The notes under the pieces were generated by a model, which had not been told where the DNA came from, made no database searches, and saw nothing but the letters and a program-made list of their open reading frames with translations. A stretch of 64,000 nucleotides of DNA from Fulvitalea axinellae (GTDB taxonomy: Bacteria; Bacteroidota; Bacteroidia; Cytophagales; Cyclobacteriaceae). The translations under genes and the position numbers were made by a program. Every line of letters starts with the position of its first letter. Within the stretch, counting starts at the first letter, position 1. The stretch is from NCBI RefSeq assembly GCF_036492835.1, contig NZ_AP025318.1, positions 1-64,000 of the forward strand. The letters are read 5' to 3'. Positions 7,984 to 17,544 of the stretch are shown in pieces.

Positions 7984-10128
7984 ATGATAAAATATTTGAG
8001 AAAGGGACGAATCGTTCCGGCTATGCTGGCCATGCTGGCATTCGCTTCTTGCGATCAGCAAAAGGAAGCCCCTGTTTCCGAAAATGTATTGTTGGAAGAA
8101 TGGACCGGGCCGTACGGCGGTGTTCCGGCATTCGACAAAATGCAGGTGACGGATATCAAAGACGCCATGCTCAAGGGTATGGAATTGAACCTGAAAGATA
8201 TCGACGCTATCGCGAACCAAAGCGAGGCGCCTACTTTTGCCAACACCATCGAAGAGATGGAGCGGGCGGGCAAAGAGCTTGATCGGGTGTACACTTATTA
8301 CGGTATTCTGAGTGCTAATATGTCTACGCCGGAGTTTCGTAAGATTCAGTCGGAGCTTGCTCCTAAGCTTTCGGAATTCCGTTCGAAAATCACGCAGAAC
8401 GAAAAACTGTTCAAGCGTATCAAAGCGGTGTATGAAGCATCTAAGCAAAAGCCTTTGGTCGCCGACCAGCAACGTGTTTTGGATCTGACTTACAAGTCGT
8501 TCGAAATGAACGGAGCCGAGCTGGCGCCGGAGAAAAAAGCCCGTTACGCAGCCATCAACAAGGAACTTTCGAGCCATTACACCAAGTTTTCGAACAACGT
8601 GTTGCACGACGAGGAAGGCTACGTGACTTACCTCGACAAGTCGCAGTTGGGCGGATTGTCGGAAGGTTTTGTGAAAGCCGCAGCCAAAATTGCGACAGAA
8701 AAAGGACAAGAGGGAAAATATGCCATTACGAACAGCCGTTCGTCGATGGACCCGTTCTTGACTTTCTCAACCGAAAGGGAATTGCGTAAGCAAGTCTGGA
8801 CAAACTACTACTCAAGAGGCGACAACGGCGACGAATACGATAACAATAAATTGATCGCCGAAATCCTGAAACTGCGTCGTGAGCGCGTGCAGCTTTTGGG
8901 GTATAAAAACTACGCCGAGTGGCGCCTTCAGGACCGTATGGCCAAGAACCCGGAGAACGCGATGAAACTGATGGAAGCCGTTTGGCCGGCCGCCATAGTG
9001 CGTGTAGACGAGGAAGTGAGGGACATGCAGGCCGTAGCCGATGCCGCGGGCGACAAAATCACCATTGAGCCTTGGGATTACCGTTTTTACGCCGAAAAAG
9101 TGCGTAAGGCAAAATACGATTTGAACTCTGACGAGGTAAAACAATACCTTCAGCTCGACAAACTGACCGATGCTATGCATTACGTGGCCGGCCGTTTGTT
9201 CAACTACAAATTTACGCCGGTAGCCGAGGGCAAAGTGGCCGTGTACCATCCTGACGTAAAAGTATGGGAAGTGACCGACCAGGCCACTGGCAAAAACGTA
9301 GGCCTTTGGTACTTGGATCCTTACGCTCGCCAAGGCAAACGCTCGGGCGCTTGGGCGAACACATTCCGTAGCCACACTACGCTCGACGGCAAGAAAAACG
9401 TATTGGCGACCAACAACTCGAACTTCGTGAAGCCCGCTCCGGGCGAAGCCACTCTCGTTTCTTGGGATGACGCCACTACATTCTTCCACGAATTCGGCCA
9501 CGCGTTGCACTTCTTCTCGTCAAACGTAAAGTATCCGACCCTGAACGGCGGCGTACGCGATTACACCGAATTCCAGTCGCAACTGTTGGAGCGTTGGCTT
9601 TCTACCGACGAGGTGATCAACAAATACCTCGTTCACTACAAAACCGGCGAGCCGATTCCTGCCGAATTGGTGAAGAAAATCAAAAACGCTTCTACCTTCA
9701 ACCAAGGATTCGGAACAACTGAATACTTGGCCTCGGCGCTTATCGATATGAAGATTCACCTTGCTGACCCGACGAACCTGGATGTGGACAAATTCGAGCG
9801 TGAGACTTTGGCCGAATTGAAAATGCCGAAAGAATTGCCGATGCGTCACCGCACACCGCATTTCGGTCACGTATTCTCGGGCGAAGGCTATGCCACCGCA
9901 TACTACGGCTACATCTGGGCCGACGTATTGACAGCGGACGCCTCGGAAGCATTCGCCGAAGCTGAAGGCGGTTTCTACGACAAGGAATTAGCCGACAAAT
10001 TGGTGAAATACCTCTTCGCTCCAAGAAACTCTATGGATCCGGCCGAAGCTTACCGACTCTTCAGAGGTCGTGACGCTAAGATCGAAGCGCTTATGCGTGA
10101 CCGTGGGTTTCCGGTAGCGGTACAGTAA
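7984..10128 (+). CDS. dcp: M3 family peptidyl-dipeptidase, lipoprotein
   Basis: 714-residue zinc metallopeptidase of the M3 (thimet oligopeptidase/Dcp) family, which removes dipeptides from the C-terminus of short peptides. The start at 7984 gives a lipoprotein signal (basic MIKYLRKGR, hydrophobic core, lipobox LAFASC), so an envelope location is likely. The catalytic motif HEFGHALH is present (zinc ligands His502 and His506, catalytic Glu503), and the C-terminal half shows the usual M3 conserved blocks (FNQGFGTTEYLASALIDM, HVFSGEGYATAYYGY). Length is normal for Dcp. It stands alone between the SWIM gene and an insertion sequence. Confidence 0.93.
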   Translation: MIKYLRKGRIVPAMLAMLAFASCDQQKEAPVSENVLLEEWTGPYGGVPAFDKMQVTDIKDAMLKGMELNLKDIDAIANQSEAPTFANTIEEMERAGKELDRVYTYYGILSANMSTPEFRKIQSELAPKLSEFRSKITQNEKLFKRIKAVYEASKQKPLVADQQRVLDLTYKSFEMNGAELAPEKKARYAAINKELSSHYTKFSNNVLHDEEGYVTYLDKSQLGGLSEGFVKAAAKIATEKGQEGKYAITNSRSSMDPFLTFSTERELRKQVWTNYYSRGDNGDEYDNNKLIAEILKLRRERVQLLGYKNYAEWRLQDRMAKNPENAMKLMEAVWPAAIVRVDEEVRDMQAVADAAGDKITIEPWDYRFYAEKVRKAKYDLNSDEVKQYLQLDKLTDAMHYVAGRLFNYKFTPVAEGKVAVYHPDVKVWEVTDQATGKNVGLWYLDPYARQGKRSGAWANTFRSHTTLDGKKNVLATNNSNFVKPAPGEATLVSWDDATTFFHEFGHALHFFSSNVKYPTLNGGVRDYTEFQSQLLERWLSTDEVINKYLVHYKTGEPIPAELVKKIKNASTFNQGFGTTEYLASALIDMKIHLADPTNLDVDKFERETLAELKMPKELPMRHRTPHFGHVFSGEGYATAYYGYIWADVLTADASEAFAEAEGGFYDKELADKLVKYLFAPRNSMDPAEAYRLFRGRDAKIEALMRDRGFPVAVQ

Positions 10129-10186
10129 ACCGCTGAAAATATAGGCGATTAGACTTCAAGTATAAACATGCTAATCGCAAAAACTT

Positions 10187-10223
10187 AAACACCCGTTTAC
10201 GTCTGTCGTTTGCGGGTGTTTTT
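10187..10223 (+). terminator. Rho-independent terminator after the M3 peptidase
   Basis: Stem AAACACCCG / CGGGTGTTT with a 17-base loop followed by TTCTTTTT. Confidence 0.8.
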
Positions 10224-10347
10224 CTTTTTAAAAGCCTTTCTGACCGATTCACTTATTCAAGCTATCGATAAAAACATTATGGTAGCAATCACCTAAATAT
10301 GCAAAACGTTTGTGCCTGTTAGTTTTTGTATTTTATCTGTTTATTCT

Positions 10348-11466
10348 CTAAGTACATGACAAAAATAGCCCTGATAATCTCTCGATCTTCGTTTCGACCT
10401 TATTAATCAGAGCGTGGGCTATTTCCTCAAGGCCGTACGAGAAAAAGCTTTTCGCCCTTCTCCCGTGTTTTTTGATCTTGATCGGCTTCTCCTCATCGTG
10501 TTTGAAAATCCCGATATTATACGACCAGATAAACGCTATTGCTATGACACACAGCAACTTGTTTATCCTTCCGTAATCTTGTAAATGCGTATCCTCAAGG
10601 TTGAAGCCCGCACTTTTGAAGCCTCTGAACATGGTTTCTATCTGCCAGCGTTCACGGTAAATCTCCAAGCTTTCCCGAGTGTTTTTCGGAGACGCGAGGA
10701 TCAAGTATTCGAGCTTTCCGTTCTCGATGTACTTCATTCCCGAAACATACACCTTCACCTTGGCGATCGTCACGGAAGTCGGATGAAAATAGGCGACTTT
10801 CAGCTTATGGGGTGCAAACAATCGCCTGGCGTTTACGAATCTTCCGCCACGCAATCCTATTAACGCGTTTTCCTTGATGCGGATGTAAAAAGGGATCCCG
10901 TGTTCCAGCAGGAATTCCCACCATTCTTCGCCTATAAATTCCCGGTCCGCCGTAATGTGTTCGATCATATCCGAACCGAACCATTCGATAAATTTCCCGA
11001 GTAGGTCTTTTCGTTCGGCTGTGCTCGAATTCCCCTTCTTGTCCCCAAGCACTTTCCATATCAACGGAATACCCACGCCTTTGTATACAACGCAGAGAAA
11101 CAGCAAGTTGATGTTCCTTTTCCCGAACTTCCAGTTGGTCCGGTCAATGGCGATCCGGTATTTCCCTTTGACGGGAATCATCCTGATGATAAGCCGGGAA
11201 AAGCCCTCTTCCGGAAATTCGAATTTGGCAAAGAAACGCTGAATCCTCCTCATGTTGGACGTCACCGTAGCTCCCGAATCGTATCCTTCCGAAAGGTGTC
11301 TGAAACCAACCTTTTGGACTTTGATCAACGAGGTTATCAGGTAACAAAGCAGTTTTAGTCGGGCCTTATTCAGTTTCTTTAACTCGGGTTCACTGGTAAT
11401 TAAGGTCTGTAGTTTTGTATATTCGAACTGGCTTTCCAATCGTTTTGCGGGTTTAAGTTTGGTCAC
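10348..11466 (-). CDS. IS4-family DDE transposase (copy 1)
   Basis: 372 residues, GTG start. The DDE triad can be read as Asp in IAIDRTNW, Asp in ITADREFIG and Glu in the IS4 signature Y-x2-R-x3-E-x6-K (YRERWQIETMFRGFK). An N-terminal helical domain precedes the catalytic core. The stop TAG lies in the last three bases of the element, so the reading frame runs to the very end of the right inverted repeat. The protein is identical to copy 3 (54692-55810) and differs from copy 2 at several residues. Confidence 0.95.
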   Translation of the reverse strand: MTKLKPAKRLESQFEYTKLQTLITSEPELKKLNKARLKLLCYLITSLIKVQKVGFRHLSEGYDSGATVTSNMRRIQRFFAKFEFPEEGFSRLIIRMIPVKGKYRIAIDRTNWKFGKRNINLLFLCVVYKGVGIPLIWKVLGDKKGNSSTAERKDLLGKFIEWFGSDMIEHITADREFIGEEWWEFLLEHGIPFYIRIKENALIGLRGGRFVNARRLFAPHKLKVAYFHPTSVTIAKVKVYVSGMKYIENGKLEYLILASPKNTRESLEIYRERWQIETMFRGFKSAGFNLEDTHLQDYGRINKLLCVIAIAFIWSYNIGIFKHDEEKPIKIKKHGRRAKSFFSYGLEEIAHALINKVETKIERLSGLFLSCT

Positions 11467-11514
11467 TCAAAATTACGCAATGATTCGGAAAGCCATTTTT
11501 TGTCATGTACTGTG
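10348..11514 (-). mobile_element. IS4-family insertion sequence, copy 1 (1167 bp)
   Basis: Complete element with imperfect 18-bp terminal inverted repeats (CACAGTACATGACAAAAA and CTAAGTACATGACAAAAA on the inward-reading strands, 16/18 identical), flanked by an exact 9-bp duplication. The length is identical to the two other copies in the window (53474-54640, 54644-55810). It carries one transposase gene and nothing else. Confidence 0.95.
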
Positions 11515-11631
11515 GTTTATTCTTTCGAAAATAGCCCATCTTCTTTTCTGTATATATCGAAAACGGGAGTATCATTTGTATTATATTTCCACTAGTTTTA
11601 TTATAAAGAATAACGATAAACTGTAATCTTG

Positions 11632-12090
11632 ATGAGAGAAAAACTTCTTAGAACGGAATCGACTCATGAAGACTTTGTCTCATTAGTAAGGCACTTGGAC
11701 GCGGAGTTGGCTATTAAAAATGGTGATAATCACGATTTTTTCGCCCAATACAATAAGATAGATACGCTACAGCATGTTGTTGTGGTTTATAACCCGGAAG
11801 GCCAGCCGGTATCTTGCGGAGCAATTAAACCTTTTGACGAAAACTCTGTGGAAGTGAAGCGAATGTATACGCTAACGGAGCATCGGGGAAAAGGCTATGC
11901 GGGTGTAGTATTAAACAATTTGGAACAATGGGCCTCCGAATTGGGATACGAAAGATGCGTGTTGGAAACCAGCGCTGATTTTCATGAGGCTATAGGGCTA
12001 TATCAGAAAAAGGGCTATAAACCGATACCGAAATATGGACAATATATAGAAGTGGAAAGTAGCCGTTGTTTTCAAAAATATGTTTTATAG
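11632..12090 (+). CDS. GNAT family N-acetyltransferase
   Basis: 152 residues from ATG 11632. Acetyl-CoA-dependent acyltransferase fold: beta-strand CGAIKPFDENSVEVKRMYT leads into motif A with R-G-K-G-Y-A (EHRGKGYAGVVL), then a LETSADFHEAIGLYQKKGY block typical of the C-terminal half. Substrate unknown. It begins ~118 bp beyond the end of IS copy 1 and has no operon partner. Confidence 0.88.
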   Translation: MREKLLRTESTHEDFVSLVRHLDAELAIKNGDNHDFFAQYNKIDTLQHVVVVYNPEGQPVSCGAIKPFDENSVEVKRMYTLTEHRGKGYAGVVLNNLEQWASELGYERCVLETSADFHEAIGLYQKKGYKPIPKYGQYIEVESSRCFQKYVL

Positions 12091-12168
12091 TTATACCATT
12101 TTTAGCGTTGGCATGAGGAATATATAATTTCGGGGCCTTTAAGGTTCACATGCGATACCTCACGCTAC

Positions 12169-13140
12169 TCATGAAAAAACTTCTTCTTTTTGCTCTGAAG
12201 TCGTAACATTGTAAGATTCAAGTCCTGCATTCAGGCTAAGTTCATTAATGCTACGTTTCATTATTACCATAATGTCTTCTTTTGCCTCAGTTTGGTTTAT
12301 CGTATTGTACAATTCCTGAAGGTGATTAATATACTCTAATTGAACTCTTGTTAAGTTATGCGCCGATTCTGTTTTTTCCTGACTTAATCTCGATTCCTGA
12401 TTTTCTTTTTCCGAACCGTTCACTAAGGTTTCTATGGCAATGATAATCTTATTGATTATGTTATAAACCAATTTTGAAGAAAACCCGCCTACCAGTGCCA
12501 ATATAACCCTTTGTCCCACAGCTATATGACCATCGGAAGTGTCGCTATATAAGGGAACCATCTGGCTCATGATTATTCCGCCGGTAATTCCTAAAACTAT
12601 GGTGATCCAATACACTCCATCTTCGTCAGGGTGGTATGTCCCGTCTTTGAATTTGTCTTTGATATTGGAAAGGATTAGAAACGAGGTTCCCATAGCCGAT
12701 GCAAAAGTTAGGAACATAAGATTGAAAAATAATTCTATTCCCTCAGAAGCGAGCAAGCCCTTGGCCATATTGGTTGACTCGACATATCCGGAAAGTGCGA
12801 AAACGATAAGCCCTGCAAAAGAGATAAGGCCAAAAGCCACCATTCGGTTCAGTAACGGATATCTGCTTCTTATTTTAAAAAGGCCTTTTGACTCCGATAT
12901 TTCGCTGTCCTTTTCCATAAGGTACAGTACGCTTTTGGGAGTTGCGGGATTGATTGCTTTAGATAACGTTTGATGGATGCTGAATAAATCTCGCAACTGG
13001 GATGGCGTAAGTTCATTGTCTTCAGAAACATGAGGGAGTTTCGAGATTACTGATGAGGGAACCCGCTTGCCTGTTTCCAAAGCGAAACGTATCATGGCCT
13101 CGGTTTCCTTTAGACATTGTGTGAAGATGGCTTGGGTCAT
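12169..13140 (-). CDS. Integral membrane protein of unknown function
   Basis: 323 residues. A soluble N-terminal helical region (about 1-95), four predicted transmembrane helices (about 104-122, 137-157, 176-196 and 208-228; e.g. FGLISFAGLIVFALSGYV and ITIVLGITGGIIMSQMVPL), and a cytoplasmic C-terminal helical tail rich in Glu/Gln. No catalytic motif and no family recognised. It is convergent with the acetyltransferase gene. Confidence 0.75.
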   Translation of the reverse strand: MTQAIFTQCLKETEAMIRFALETGKRVPSSVISKLPHVSEDNELTPSQLRDLFSIHQTLSKAINPATPKSVLYLMEKDSEISESKGLFKIRSRYPLLNRMVAFGLISFAGLIVFALSGYVESTNMAKGLLASEGIELFFNLMFLTFASAMGTSFLILSNIKDKFKDGTYHPDEDGVYWITIVLGITGGIIMSQMVPLYSDTSDGHIAVGQRVILALVGGFSSKLVYNIINKIIIAIETLVNGSEKENQESRLSQEKTESAHNLTRVQLEYINHLQELYNTINQTEAKEDIMVIMKRSINELSLNAGLESYNVTTSEQKEEVFS

Positions 13141-13372
13141 TTGAGTAAGGCTTGTTCCTAAATCTGAGAATATAGATACTCAAACAAGCTAAAGAAAAGC
13201 CCCGTCGTTATTTATGTGTTGTAATAATATTCTGGAAAATGAACTTATTCCAGCATTGTGTCTCTGTTTGAGCAGTGGGCCAGTTTTGTTTAACGCTGTT
13301 GCGTTACATTGATATTTAATTGTAAAATCAAATCGAGGAGTAGGCCTTTTAAGCGTTTTGAAGGTTTTCCAA

Positions 13373-13597
13373 TTAAATTTTCCAAAGGAACACAGTGGAG
13401 CCGGCTAATAACCCCATCCAAATAGCGGGAAAACTGCCTGTTATTTCTATGGAGAATAGAAAAACGCAGAATCCGGCTATGGCGCCAGGTTTGAATGCCC
13501 GGACTAATCGTGGCAGAACTGACGCCTTTATGGTAGATGGCCGGCGGATTTTTTTGAATAAACGGGGACGTGTATTTTTCTTATCTGTTTTCTCCAT
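13373..13597 (-). CDS. Small membrane protein
   Basis: 74 residues: a strongly basic N-terminus (KKNTRPRLFKKIRRPS) followed by two hydrophobic segments (GAIAGFCVFLFSIEI and AIWMGLLAGSTVFLW). It starts 3 bases after the stop of the gene at 13601-13993 on the same strand, so the two are probably co-transcribed. No family recognised. Confidence 0.55.
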   Translation of the reverse strand: MEKTDKKNTRPRLFKKIRRPSTIKASVLPRLVRAFKPGAIAGFCVFLFSIEITGSFPAIWMGLLAGSTVFLWKI

Positions 13598-13600
13598 GCC

Positions 13601-13993
13601 TTAGAATTTCCGTGGAAACCGGATATCCCGCTGTTTTTGTATCCATACCAAAACCTCCTCGTATTGCTGATCCGTAAGGCCGAAGGTAGCGGGTAACGCT
13701 TCCAGAAAATCCGATAAGGACTCGTCGGCTCGTTGCCAGACGCTTTTCAAAGCGGAGGATTTATCTCTGAACGCTATGAGTAGGGCGTCTTCCGGAAAAA
13801 CGGCTTGTGAGGGGCGTTGCGACAATACGGCGTCCAAGACGTTTTTGTCAATACCTAACACTTCGCAGAATGCTGCCCGCCATTTTTCCTTATGTCGCCT
13901 ATAAGCTTGCCTTATGCGTTTGGCTTTGGCTACGGGTATTTCGGAATTGTAAATCGTATTGTCCGCTTTTGTATTTATATTTTTCAAAACCAT
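13601..13993 (-). CDS. Hypothetical helical cytoplasmic protein
   Basis: 130 residues, no signal peptide or membrane helix. The N-terminal part is basic (AKRIRQAYRRHKEKWR) and the remainder is helical with Trp and Leu. First gene of an apparent two-gene operon with the small membrane protein at 13373-13597. The divergent gene on the other side is the AraC-type regulator at 14220. Function unknown. Confidence 0.6.
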   Translation of the reverse strand: MVLKNINTKADNTIYNSEIPVAKAKRIRQAYRRHKEKWRAAFCEVLGIDKNVLDAVLSQRPSQAVFPEDALLIAFRDKSSALKSVWQRADESLSDFLEALPATFGLTDQQYEEVLVWIQKQRDIRFPRKF

Positions 13994-14219
13994 TTTCTTG
14001 AGCTTTATGGTTATATGCGCCGATTGCGTTTTGATTGCAAGTTGGAATGTTTTTAAGTGAGAAAAGCCCAGAATTATAATTCGGAACCCTTTTGTAAGTC
14101 GGGTTTATCCAAAAACGGTTTTTAGGAAAAGAATGCTAATATTCGTTTTTACCTATCGTAAGGGCTGTTGGAAAAGGGCAATGCCTTATTTTTACCGTCT
14201 CAAAGAGCCCCGAAACGAG

Positions 14220-16028
14220 ATGATGAGCAAAAGATTACGGATAGCAGTATTGCCTTTACGCAACGAAAGTGGTGCGGAAAGTTTTGACTATATCAGCGAT
14301 GGCCTTACCGAGGCGCTTATGGGCGGGTTGTCGTTGAACAATACGCTACGGATAACGTCCAGAAGTTCCGTTTTTGTTTTTAAAGGAAGCGATAAGCCGA
14401 TAAAGGAGATAGGCGAATCGCTGAAAGTTGACCGAGTTTTGACTGGCAGTCTTCGGGTGTCGGACGATTTGTGGACCATTAAATTGCGCTTGGAAAGTAT
14501 AACCGAAGACAGGGTGGTTTGGGAGCATTTTTGGCAAAAACACACGCGTGATCTGTTCGGCTTTCATGACGATTTGGTGATGACGGTTTCCGAAGCGATA
14601 GTCGAAGACTTTGGAGGGGATCGTTTTAAAGCTTCCGAGTTGCCAGAAAGAAACGTTAAAAAAGAGGCGTACAGGTTATTGTTGAAAGGGAAATACTTGG
14701 CGTTCAAATGGAGGCTGGAGGATTCTCAAAAGGCAATGGAGTATTTTGAAAAGTCAATAGCAATCGATCCTACTTTAGCGGAATCGTATATCAGATTGGC
14801 GAATTGCCTTATTTTTTTGTCGGGAACAGGTTATACGCCCCACACTCAAAATTTTTCTAAAGCGAGGGAATATATAGACAAGGCTTTGGAAATAGATCCT
14901 TCCTTGTCGGAAGGACATTTGGCTTTGGCCGGAATATCATTTTGGCGGGATTGGAATATCAAAGGGGCTTTTTTGAAATTAAAAGAAACGTTGGGACTGA
15001 ACCCAAGCGATGCCGAGGCTCATTGCAATTTGGCTTTTATTTCGGCATTGACCGGCCGTAATCGATTAGCGAACAAACATGTGGAAGAGGCCTTGATCCT
15101 TGACCCTTTTTCCGCGAATACTGTTTTTGTGAAATCTTGGATAGCTTATTTGAATAAGGATTTTGAATCGGCGAAAAAACTGGCGAAAGAGGCGCTTGAA
15201 TTTAGCTCGAATATGATGCCTGCTGTTGTGGTGTATTATGGGTCGAAACTTATGTTGGGAAAATCTTCCGAAGTTATCGAGGCTTTGCTCCCAATGTTGG
15301 ACTACGAACAGGACAAAGCCACGTTGTACGGTTTGTTGGGTATGGCATATTCGTTGGAAGGTGAAACCGAACGAGTCGAAGAAATGGAAAGGAATCTGGA
15401 AGAATCCTATGAAGCGACAAAGGCTGAACGTTATTCCGCTTTTCTGTTTTTGATTTATGCGGTAAAACGAGATGAGAAAAAGGCCGCATATTGGCTAAAT
15501 GTGGCTATTAATTCTGAATCGCCATTATTATTGTTTTTGATTTCGGATCCGTTGATTGAGCCTATCGCTCATATTCCCGAATTACGGCAAATACGATCCA
15601 AGCTGTTGGACCACGGTATGACTGACGGTTCACAGCAACTTTTCGGCTTTCCGGATTCCGACAAAGCCGAACAGGAAGCGAAGCGTATAGAAGATTACTT
15701 TTTAACGAACAAACCTTATCTGGATGCTTCGCTAAATTTGAAAATGCTTTCGGAATTGACTGATATTCCATCGCACCGTTTGTCGTGGCTAATCAATAAG
15801 CGTTTTAAAAAGAATTTTAACGAATACGTTAACGGCTACCGGATCCAGGAATTCAAAAAAATGGCGAATAGCCAAGAGTATTCGCACATGACCTTGCTAG
15901 GATTGGCGATGACTTGCGGATTCAATTCGAAAACGGCATTTAATAACGCTTTTAAGAAAATAACAGGCCTTACCCCCAAGGCCTATATGAAACAGGTTGA
16001 TAATGAGGAAAGTCAAGAAGTGTTATGA
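14220..16028 (+). CDS. TolB-like/TPR/AraC-type transcriptional regulator
   Basis: 602 residues from the tandem ATG at 14220/14223; upstream in-frame starts exist, but here translation begins just before the conserved RIAVLPLRNESG strand. Domain order: a TolB/FlgO-like N-terminal domain as found in CadC and adenylate-cyclase-linked proteins (IAVLPLRNESG...YISDGLTEALMGGLS...VDRVLTGSLRVS, about 1-140), several TPR repeats (about 155-430; AMEYFEKSIAIDPTLAESY and EYIDKALEIDPSLSEGH are clear copies), and a C-terminal AraC-type double HTH (about 500-595; LSWLINKRFKKNFNEYVN, LAMTCGFNSKTAFNNAFKKITGLTP split across it). It has no transmembrane segment, so it is a cytoplasmic DNA-binding protein. Target genes are unknown. 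Confidence 0.88.
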   Translation: MMSKRLRIAVLPLRNESGAESFDYISDGLTEALMGGLSLNNTLRITSRSSVFVFKGSDKPIKEIGESLKVDRVLTGSLRVSDDLWTIKLRLESITEDRVVWEHFWQKHTRDLFGFHDDLVMTVSEAIVEDFGGDRFKASELPERNVKKEAYRLLLKGKYLAFKWRLEDSQKAMEYFEKSIAIDPTLAESYIRLANCLIFLSGTGYTPHTQNFSKAREYIDKALEIDPSLSEGHLALAGISFWRDWNIKGAFLKLKETLGLNPSDAEAHCNLAFISALTGRNRLANKHVEEALILDPFSANTVFVKSWIAYLNKDFESAKKLAKEALEFSSNMMPAVVVYYGSKLMLGKSSEVIEALLPMLDYEQDKATLYGLLGMAYSLEGETERVEEMERNLEESYEATKAERYSAFLFLIYAVKRDEKKAAYWLNVAINSESPLLLFLISDPLIEPIAHIPELRQIRSKLLDHGMTDGSQQLFGFPDSDKAEQEAKRIEDYFLTNKPYLDASLNLKMLSELTDIPSHRLSWLINKRFKKNFNEYVNGYRIQEFKKMANSQEYSHMTLLGLAMTCGFNSKTAFNNAFKKITGLTPKAYMKQVDNEESQEVL

Positions 16029-16092
16029 ATAATCAATTACTACATTGATCGACTTATATTTGATGGATATGGTTTCTCAAAATCCTGAATGT

Positions 16093-16629
16093 TTATTTCA
16101 GCACTATCTTTTTTGCTAATAGAAAATAACTAAGTGGCAGTCTATTTAGATGTGTTTCATAAGACTGGTATTTTGAGCTTTTAGTCACATGGAATCGTTT
16201 AATCGGGAAATCGGCTAATAGTTCATCATTCTCATCGTAGAGGTAGATTTTATAGAATTCACTAACTCTTTCCGTTGAAGATGTTGCCTTAAACAGTTTC
16301 CACTTTTTCTTAGTGCCCAATTTCTTTTTGGTATGAACTAAAAATTCAAAATGCAGGTATTCAGTACCATAGCCGTATCCATAACTTCCATTTTCTGATG
16401 AGGTATTGTTATATGTATCGGCATATCCTCTTTTTATTATAAATTGGCTTATAGGTTTTAAATCGACAGAATCCTTATAAATTTCGAATTTAGTATTCAA
16501 CCCGCCTAACCCTGATATTAAATCTTGCCCTGAGGCACTTAGAGTCGTAAGAAATAATAAACTAAGGCATAAGGTTGAAAAATTTATATATTCTCTTAAA
16601 TGTCGGGTAGAGTGATTTGATTCCAGCAT
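16093..16629 (-). CDS. Hypothetical secreted protein
   Basis: 178 residues with a signal-peptide-like segment after a basic/polar start (FSTLCLSLLFLTTLSASGQ). The mature part has a Tyr/Gly-rich stretch (GSYGYGYGTEYLHFEF) and beta-strand character. Codon use is more AT-rich than in neighbouring genes. No family recognised. Confidence 0.6.
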   Translation of the reverse strand: MLESNHSTRHLREYINFSTLCLSLLFLTTLSASGQDLISGLGGLNTKFEIYKDSVDLKPISQFIIKRGYADTYNNTSSENGSYGYGYGTEYLHFEFLVHTKKKLGTKKKWKLFKATSSTERVSEFYKIYLYDENDELLADFPIKRFHVTKSSKYQSYETHLNRLPLSYFLLAKKIVLK

Positions 16630-16845
16630 GTTTTTCGGTTATCAGTTAAAAAATCAGATAAATTCTCTTTGTCTGTATGACACCTAAACATATATGATGG
16701 ATGCACGTTTGTTTTGTTTATCAAGAAACGATTCTGATTTCGTTTTTAACATCAGTTGGTAACTATTTCTAAAACCTACTCCATTTTCCTACATCTACGA
16801 ACCTTCGGCCTTTGAATTTCGAAGACTAATTTAAGGTCAGACATT

Positions 16846-17544
16846 ATGAAGCATAAGGAAAAAGCATTTGGACCGCGGTTACCGCAACGGCACAGGCAAC
16901 TGGATGAGGAAGCCCGGCACCGTTTATCCTATGCTTTGCGACGTGGGTTAAAGCAAAAAGAAATAGCGCAACTGATCGGAGTTCATCCTGCTACCGTTGG
17001 TAGGGAATTACGACGCAATAGCCCTATGGGATTTTATGATCCCGCTCTAGCTCAACGTCTTTACCGCATGCGCAAGATTGTAAGCGCTATGTCTGACCGA
17101 ATGCCTTTTCAGAATCTGATGCGCCAGCACGCTTTTTCCGTATTATCCATTCCCCGCAATTGGATACTTTGGTTTTCCGATACGAATAAATACGAACGCA
17201 ATATATTGGCTCCCCGTTTTCGTTACCGGCAATGGGAAAAACGGAAGCACCGCCTACCGGAAACCAAACGATTTCTTTACACCAGTCGCTTTCCAAGGGA
17301 ATTGGCTTGGTGGGCAAAGCACTATGCCATGCGATTATTTGCCCGACACGAAAAGCCTTACCAATTTTTGAAAGACAGGGTATTACTTGCCCTAATGCAT
17401 TGGTATCTTGACCAATTAGAAAAAGAAAAACCGGACAAAAACCGAAAAATACCAAAGCCCGGACCAATACCCGAGATCAAAAAAACGAATATTACGCCAA
17501 CGGAAACCGATGACGGGGAACTGTTATGGCCAAAAGTCGCTTAA
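16846..17544 (+). CDS. IS30-type HTH protein without a transposase domain
   Basis: 232 residues. The N-terminal ~70 residues match the HTH that opens IS30-family transposases (LSYALRRGLKQKEIAQLIG followed by HPATVGRELRRNS). The remaining ~160 residues are basic and Trp/Arg-rich, with no DDE integrase core, and end in a Lys/Pro-rich tail. No inverted repeats or IS boundaries are visible. It could be a domesticated IS30 DNA-binding domain or a fusion left by a decayed element. Confidence 0.6.
   Translation: MKHKEKAFGPRLPQRHRQLDEEARHRLSYALRRGLKQKEIAQLIGVHPATVGRELRRNSPMGFYDPALAQRLYRMRKIVSAMSDRMPFQNLMRQHAFSVLSIPRNWILWFSDTNKYERNILAPRFRYRQWEKRKHRLPETKRFLYTSRFPRELAWWAKHYAMRLFARHEKPYQFLKDRVLLALMHWYLDQLEKEKPDKNRKIPKPGPIPEIKKTNITPTETDDGELLWPKVA

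Larger units (their letters stand above)
10339..11523. repeat. 9-bp target-site duplication flanking IS copy 1
   Basis: GTTTATTCT is present directly left (10339-10347) and directly right (11515-11523) of the insertion sequence, an exact 9-bp duplication that fixes the element ends. Confidence 0.92.
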
